Positions 60,620 through 64,000 of a stretch of DNA of 64,000 bases are shown here, piece after piece. The notes below the pieces were generated by a model. It was not told where the DNA came from. It saw only the letters and a program-made list of their open reading frames with translations, and did not search any database. The translations under genes and the position numbers were made by a program. The DNA is from Pseudomonas sp. BGr12 (GTDB taxonomy: Bacteria; Pseudomonadota; Gammaproteobacteria; Pseudomonadales; Pseudomonadaceae), in assembly GCF_030272895.1 (NCBI RefSeq), contig NZ_JALRNF010000003.1, positions 121,986 through 185,985 of the forward strand. Direction: 5' to 3'. The stretch's first letter is position 1. Every line of letters starts with the position of its first letter.

Positions 60620-61516
60620 TCAACGTGGCATCGCTGGATGCAGGTGATAGCCGAGTGCCGTGCCATAGAGATCGGTGCGTCGGTCTCGAACCAGGTCATT
60701 GAGGTTGTTCCAGATCGGCGCACTACGGGCACTGCACAGATCAAGATCGGCGTAGAGGATGCACTCGCATTCGGCACTTGCCACTTCGCCAATTGGCCAG
60801 CCGTGGACGCCGGCGATCAGCGAACATCCAAGGAACCGCCCACCGCGCTCATTACCTATTCGGTTGGCGGCCGCAATATGAACGTTGTTGACATGGGCAG
60901 CGGTCATCGTCAGGTAGGACGCCATGCATTTACCGCTGCCATCGAACAACGGCGGTGGCGTCCAGACCCAGTTGTTCAGGCTGCAAATGATATCGGCGCC
61001 TTGCAGGGCCAGCAGTCGCGGCACTTCAGGAAACCAGATGTCCCAGCAGATCAGCAGGCCAATGCGACCGATAGGCGTCTCGAACACCGGAAACCCCAGA
61101 TCACCCGGGGTGAACCAGAGTTTCTCCTGATTCCACAGGTGGGCCTTGCGGTAGTGGCCGAGCAAACCCTGGGGACCAAGCAGCACGGCACTGTCGTACA
61201 GTTTCAATCCGTCGCGCTCGGCAAAGCCTGCCACCAGGTAAACCTGGTGATCGCGGGCGAAGGCTGCCCAGGCGTTCACACTTGGACCATCCTCCAGCGT
61301 TTCGGCATGGGCATAGGCTTCTGCGCGTGTGCTAAAGGTGTAACCGGTGTTGGCCAGTTCTGGCAGGACGATCAAGTTGGCCCCTTCACCGACCGCTTGT
61401 TCGGCGAGGAGCAGGCTTTGGCACAAATTACTATCGCGATGCTCGACCCCGACGTGCGGGGCAAACTGTATGACGGCAACGCGGGTTGGGCTAACGGGGA
61501 CGGTGCTAGCAGACAT
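60620..61516 (-). CDS. Nitrilase-superfamily amidohydrolase (probable amidase)
   Basis: A 298-residue carbon-nitrogen hydrolase. The catalytic triad is Glu53 (LPELANTGY), Lys124 (HYRKAHLW) and Cys157 (LLICWDIWFPE). The sequence resembles aliphatic amidases and carbamoylputrescine/5-aminovaleramide-type amidases more than true nitrilases. It lies 149 bp after the flavin monooxygenase gene, whose product would be an amide, so it likely hydrolyses that amide to an acid and ammonia, as DavA does after DavB. Confidence 0.88.
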   Translation of the reverse strand: MSASTVPVSPTRVAVIQFAPHVGVEHRDSNLCQSLLLAEQAVGEGANLIVLPELANTGYTFSTRAEAYAHAETLEDGPSVNAWAAFARDHQVYLVAGFAERDGLKLYDSAVLLGPQGLLGHYRKAHLWNQEKLWFTPGDLGFPVFETPIGRIGLLICWDIWFPEVPRLLALQGADIICSLNNWVWTPPPLFDGSGKCMASYLTMTAAHVNNVHIAAANRIGNERGGRFLGCSLIAGVHGWPIGEVASAECECILYADLDLCSARSAPIWNNLNDLVRDRRTDLYGTALGYHLHPAMPR

Positions 61517-61629
61517 GGGCGGCGGCCTTCTTATCGTTATGGGAAAGACGCCAGTTAAGCGGACACGCTAATGGATGGAACAGTCGGGCAGATCTGAAGC
61601 TGGTACAGGAGGGGTCTTAGGCTTGGGAA

Positions 61630-61652
61630 AGGGCAGTCTTACAGACCGCCCT
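61630..61652 (-). terminator. Stem-loop after the flavoenzyme gene
   Basis: AGGGCAGTCT and AGACCGCCCT form a near-perfect stem just after the flavoenzyme stop, followed on that strand by CCTTTCCC. It may partly uncouple the flavoenzyme from the downstream nitrilase gene. Confidence 0.5.
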
Positions 61653-61665
61653 GTTCATAGCGACT

Positions 61666-63597
61666 TCAAATGTTTACTTGGTAATGCGGGTAGTCATCCA
61701 TGGAGAAGCCTCCGTTGAATACCGCACCTGTCTTCCTACAAATGTTGATCACTGCATCAACGGCGGTTCTGAAACAAGGCTCTGTCCAACCTGCATCAAC
61801 GGAAAATGACTCGCCTACCAGATATAGGCCGGAGAGATCACTTAGATCACGGTTGTACTTCATCAAGCCGACAGCATCGTAGTAGGTCCCCGCGCGGTAA
61901 AGCTTGGCACATCCCAAAGAATTCCTGTCTGTTACCCAGCGCTGAACCCTGGCGTTATAGGTATCTATGTAAGGAGAAATTGGCTGCTGTACGTTAGTGC
62001 ATCGCAGTAGGATCCGATCTAACTCCTGAATGCACCTTGTGACGAGATCGCTGTCATCGAAGGAGGCAAGCTTGGTTGCGTCATCCTCCCAAGTGTAACT
62101 CAGCAAGATGCAGTCATAGGCATAGTTATCGTTATAGCCATAGGCATACACATCATGAACAAAAGTATCAGTAACAAGAATTTGCGGTATATGGAAATTT
62201 TTACGTAGAAAGTTTTTCTTCAACGGTGCATAGACCTTGCAGCTGGTTTCCCAGTGCGCCGTCTTGTATGCATTGATGATGCTGTTAGGCAACATTGCTG
62301 GGGTGAAATTTTCCACGCGGATATTGGTTTCGATTAACCATGAGGGTAGCGTGACGATCACAGAGTCAAAATCTTCACTCATTGTGGTCGTTGAGCCTGA
62401 ACGGCTGACATTCCACCGATACTGGACACGAACCTTCCCATTGGGCTGCTTGCTAAGTCCGCAAACAGAAGAGTCGGTAAGCAGTCCGTCCGACCGTGCC
62501 AGACAATGGTTATAGAGCGACGTACCTACGCCCTCGATCTCCATGAAAAGCAGACACTCATCCAAGGCGGCCAAGCCTAAGTAGGTTGGTACAGCAAACC
62601 TTAAACCTTTGCTGTCATACACAGCGTCGGCCTTCAGGTAAGGGGCCTGCAGTGGTTTTCCATGCTGATCGACTCGCCCATGAACAAGCTGTAAGTGACT
62701 ACTGAATCCAAAGATTGCGGTGCGTAACGGATACAGACAGCAAACATCATAGAAGGCGCCCCAACTGCCATCACCGATACCGATGGCATAGAAGATGGCT
62801 GATTCTTCTGGGCTCATTCCTAACCCACCGAAATCACCAGGTCTGCTTTCATTCCAGTCATCGATTGCAGGGAGATTTACCAGGTCACGAAACGATAGTG
62901 CTTGATAGCGCGCCACAATGGCGGCCCATTGGGCCTCCCAGATCTCAGAGCCATAAACCTGAGCGACCCGCTCGGTGAGCCGAGCTGCAAATCGATGCCA
63001 CTTGTCATACACCTGCTGCAACGCCGCAGTCGGTGGAGGTGTCGTACCATCAGGGTTGTTCCATACCAGCAATATAGGCTCGCCCTTCCCTTCCAAATCC
63101 CCGTCCTGCAAATAAATCCCGGTTGAGTCCACCCAAGGTGTTCCAGGATTGGGGAAGTCGGAGACTCGCAACTCAAACAGATTGGCGTAATAGGCCATCA
63201 GAGAGCGACCATCCTTGGGTGCCTCACCCGTTCGATTGAAGAACGGCATACGCATCGCCCCCATTTCGAATGGTGTCGACGGTGCACTGTGAGGATTGTT
63301 CACTACAGTGAAATGCCGACCACCAATGCGTTGAGATTGTTCTATGAGGGTGATTTGAGTGAACCCACACCGCAGCAGCTCGCGAGCTGCCGTCAGACCG
63401 GTGACGCCAGCGCCAACAATGCAGATCCGGTGATCGCTACGGGTGGCTTGCGCGATACCTCCCGATTGTTCAAGCAATTTTCGGTAGTCAAAGCACAAAT
63501 CTGGAGGATTAGGGAAGCGGGCAGCCCAGCTACCTGGCTGTACTGACAGGCTGGCCGAAACATTGGCGGGATGATTGTAAGTGGAGCCTATAGTCAT
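61666..63597 (-). CDS. Flavin monooxygenase / L-amino acid oxidase, tryptophan 2-monooxygenase (IaaM)-like
   Basis: A 643-residue FAD enzyme of the monoamine-oxidase fold. FAD-binding motifs: CIVGAGVTGLTAARELL at about 59-75, QRIGGRHF, and GESFSVDAGWTEPCFRTAVDAV near the end. The family-specific block EMGAMRMPFFNRTG and LLSYTWEDD match tryptophan 2-monooxygenase and lysine 2-monooxygenase, which turn an L-amino acid to an amide with loss of CO2. The protein is about 80 residues longer than IaaM, mainly in the first half. No good ribosome binding site precedes ATG 63597. Codon use and GC are lower than in neighbouring genes, a sign of transfer. Confidence 0.85.
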   Translation of the reverse strand: MTIGSTYNHPANVSASLSVQPGSWAARFPNPPDLCFDYRKLLEQSGGIAQATRSDHRICIVGAGVTGLTAARELLRCGFTQITLIEQSQRIGGRHFTVVNNPHSAPSTPFEMGAMRMPFFNRTGEAPKDGRSLMAYYANLFELRVSDFPNPGTPWVDSTGIYLQDGDLEGKGEPILLVWNNPDGTTPPPTAALQQVYDKWHRFAARLTERVAQVYGSEIWEAQWAAIVARYQALSFRDLVNLPAIDDWNESRPGDFGGLGMSPEESAIFYAIGIGDGSWGAFYDVCCLYPLRTAIFGFSSHLQLVHGRVDQHGKPLQAPYLKADAVYDSKGLRFAVPTYLGLAALDECLLFMEIEGVGTSLYNHCLARSDGLLTDSSVCGLSKQPNGKVRVQYRWNVSRSGSTTTMSEDFDSVIVTLPSWLIETNIRVENFTPAMLPNSIINAYKTAHWETSCKVYAPLKKNFLRKNFHIPQILVTDTFVHDVYAYGYNDNYAYDCILLSYTWEDDATKLASFDDSDLVTRCIQELDRILLRCTNVQQPISPYIDTYNARVQRWVTDRNSLGCAKLYRAGTYYDAVGLMKYNRDLSDLSGLYLVGESFSVDAGWTEPCFRTAVDAVINICRKTGAVFNGGFSMDDYPHYQVNI

Positions 63598-63718
63598 GCT
63601 TCGAAATCTCGGGAAGGGTATGGAGATTCGAGCTTGAAAGGGATTGCCAAAGGAATGGCATTACATAGTTAGCTACATCAGGCAATTTGAATCTGGATCG
63701 TTCCGTAGCCGCTACCGA

Positions 63719-63866
63719 GGCACGAGGCTGCGATCGGTCGCACAGCGACCGTAACCCTGGCGCCGCGATGGGGTGGCTGTAGGAGCGGCGGTGCGGCGAT
63801 CCGACTTGCCCCGCGATCGCGGTCTGCAGGATACATCGGATCGCGGGGCAAGCCCGCTCCCACAGG
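63719..63866. repeat. Composite repeat block with REP arms upstream of the flavoenzyme
   Basis: 63725-63761 (AGGCTGCGATCGGTCGC...) contains the hairpin GGTCGC-ACA-GCGACC and resembles 39505-39542. Then REP-like arms face each other: ACTTGCCCCGCGATCGCG (63802 on) and GATCGCGGGGCAAGCCCGCTCCCAC (about 63839-63863). Together with 63598-63718, in which I see no gene, it separates the flavoenzyme from the rRNA operon. Confidence 0.7.
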
Positions 63867-63906
63867 GGGGGCCCATTGACTGCAGGAATGGGCAGCCAGA
63901 AAGACA

Positions 63907-63938
63907 AAACCCCTACCTGCGTACGCAGATAGGGGTTT
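63907..63938 (-). terminator. rRNA operon terminator
   Basis: AAACCCCTACCTGCG and CGCAGATAGGGGTTT form a long stem with T-rich sequence after it on the minus strand, 9 bp beyond the 5S rRNA end. Confidence 0.93.
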
Positions 63939-63946
63939 CGGAATTT

Positions 63947-64000
63947 AATCTTGACGATGACCTACTCTCACATGGGGAAACCCCACACTACCATCGGCGA
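63947..64000 (-). rRNA. rrf: 5S rRNA (3' part, 5' end off the window)
   Basis: Read on the minus strand the sequence is the Pseudomonas 5S rRNA 3' half, with GATGGTAGTGTGGGG, CCCCATGTGAGAGTAGGTC and the end ATCGTCAAGATT. The rest of the operon lies beyond the right edge. The exact mature end may differ by a few bases. Confidence 0.95.

Overview
The window is a piece of a high-GC gammaproteobacterial chromosome, almost certainly a Pseudomonas of the P. putida group. The reasons are the gene content and order (cobO-cobB-bluB-cbiB-cobD-cobQ-cobU-cobT-cobC-cobS; cysM-rlmD-relA-mazG; gacS-ldhA; oprH-phoP-phoQ beside dctA; nrdA-nrdB next to a two-component system), the protein sequences, and many REP-type intergenic palindromes. 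No phage, plasmid, insertion sequence or CRISPR array is visible. The right edge cuts into the 5S rRNA of an rRNA operon on the minus strand, and the left edge cuts a periplasmic glutathione-peroxidase-like gene.

Left part (1-11300, nearly all minus strand): a peroxidase/MFS/MarR group, with a shared GGTATATACC-type palindrome in front of both marR and the MFS gene, then a ten-gene late-cobalamin operon transcribed away from a cobalamin riboswitch (about 11050-11255). This operon covers corrinoid adenosylation, amidation, aminopropanol attachment, lower-ligand synthesis and nucleotide-loop assembly. Most genes overlap by 1-4 bases. 11400-29500 is mostly housekeeping: a sorbosone-dehydrogenase-like lipoprotein, two NlpC/P60 lipoproteins, hda, a PerM-type permease, purM-purN, mazG, relA, rlmD, cysM and an OmpR-type two-component pair. 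29680-39500 holds gacS, ldhA and a string of small envelope, redox and tRNA genes (hslJ-like, tlpA-like, arsC-like, wrbA, ttcA, sprT-like).

39700-53000 is rich in regulation. dctA has a near-perfect sigma-54 promoter. oprH-phoP-phoQ is preceded by four GTTCAG repeats spaced exactly 11 bp, which look like a doubled PhoP box. A phosphopantetheinyl transferase converges on an RstAB-like system that overlaps a siderophore-iron-reductase-like gene. nrdA has a DnaA box, two NrdR-like boxes 31 bp apart and a long leader with strong predicted hairpins; nrdB follows after a hairpin and a REP.

53000-64000 is more accessory: a RES-Xre toxin-antitoxin pair, a Fur-boxed haem ABC transporter with a PhuW/ChaN lipoprotein (phuTUVW, no receptor gene beside it), and a four-gene minus-strand group next to the rRNA operon. 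The group encodes a tryptophan/lysine 2-monooxygenase-family flavoenzyme, a nitrilase-superfamily amidohydrolase, a membrane protein made of two homologous halves, and an asparaginase. Flavin monooxygenase plus nitrilase matches the logic of an amino acid to amide to acid route (as in DavB-DavA or IaaM-IaaH), and the flavoenzyme gene has base composition unlike its surroundings. I consider this group the best candidate for an undescribed pathway.
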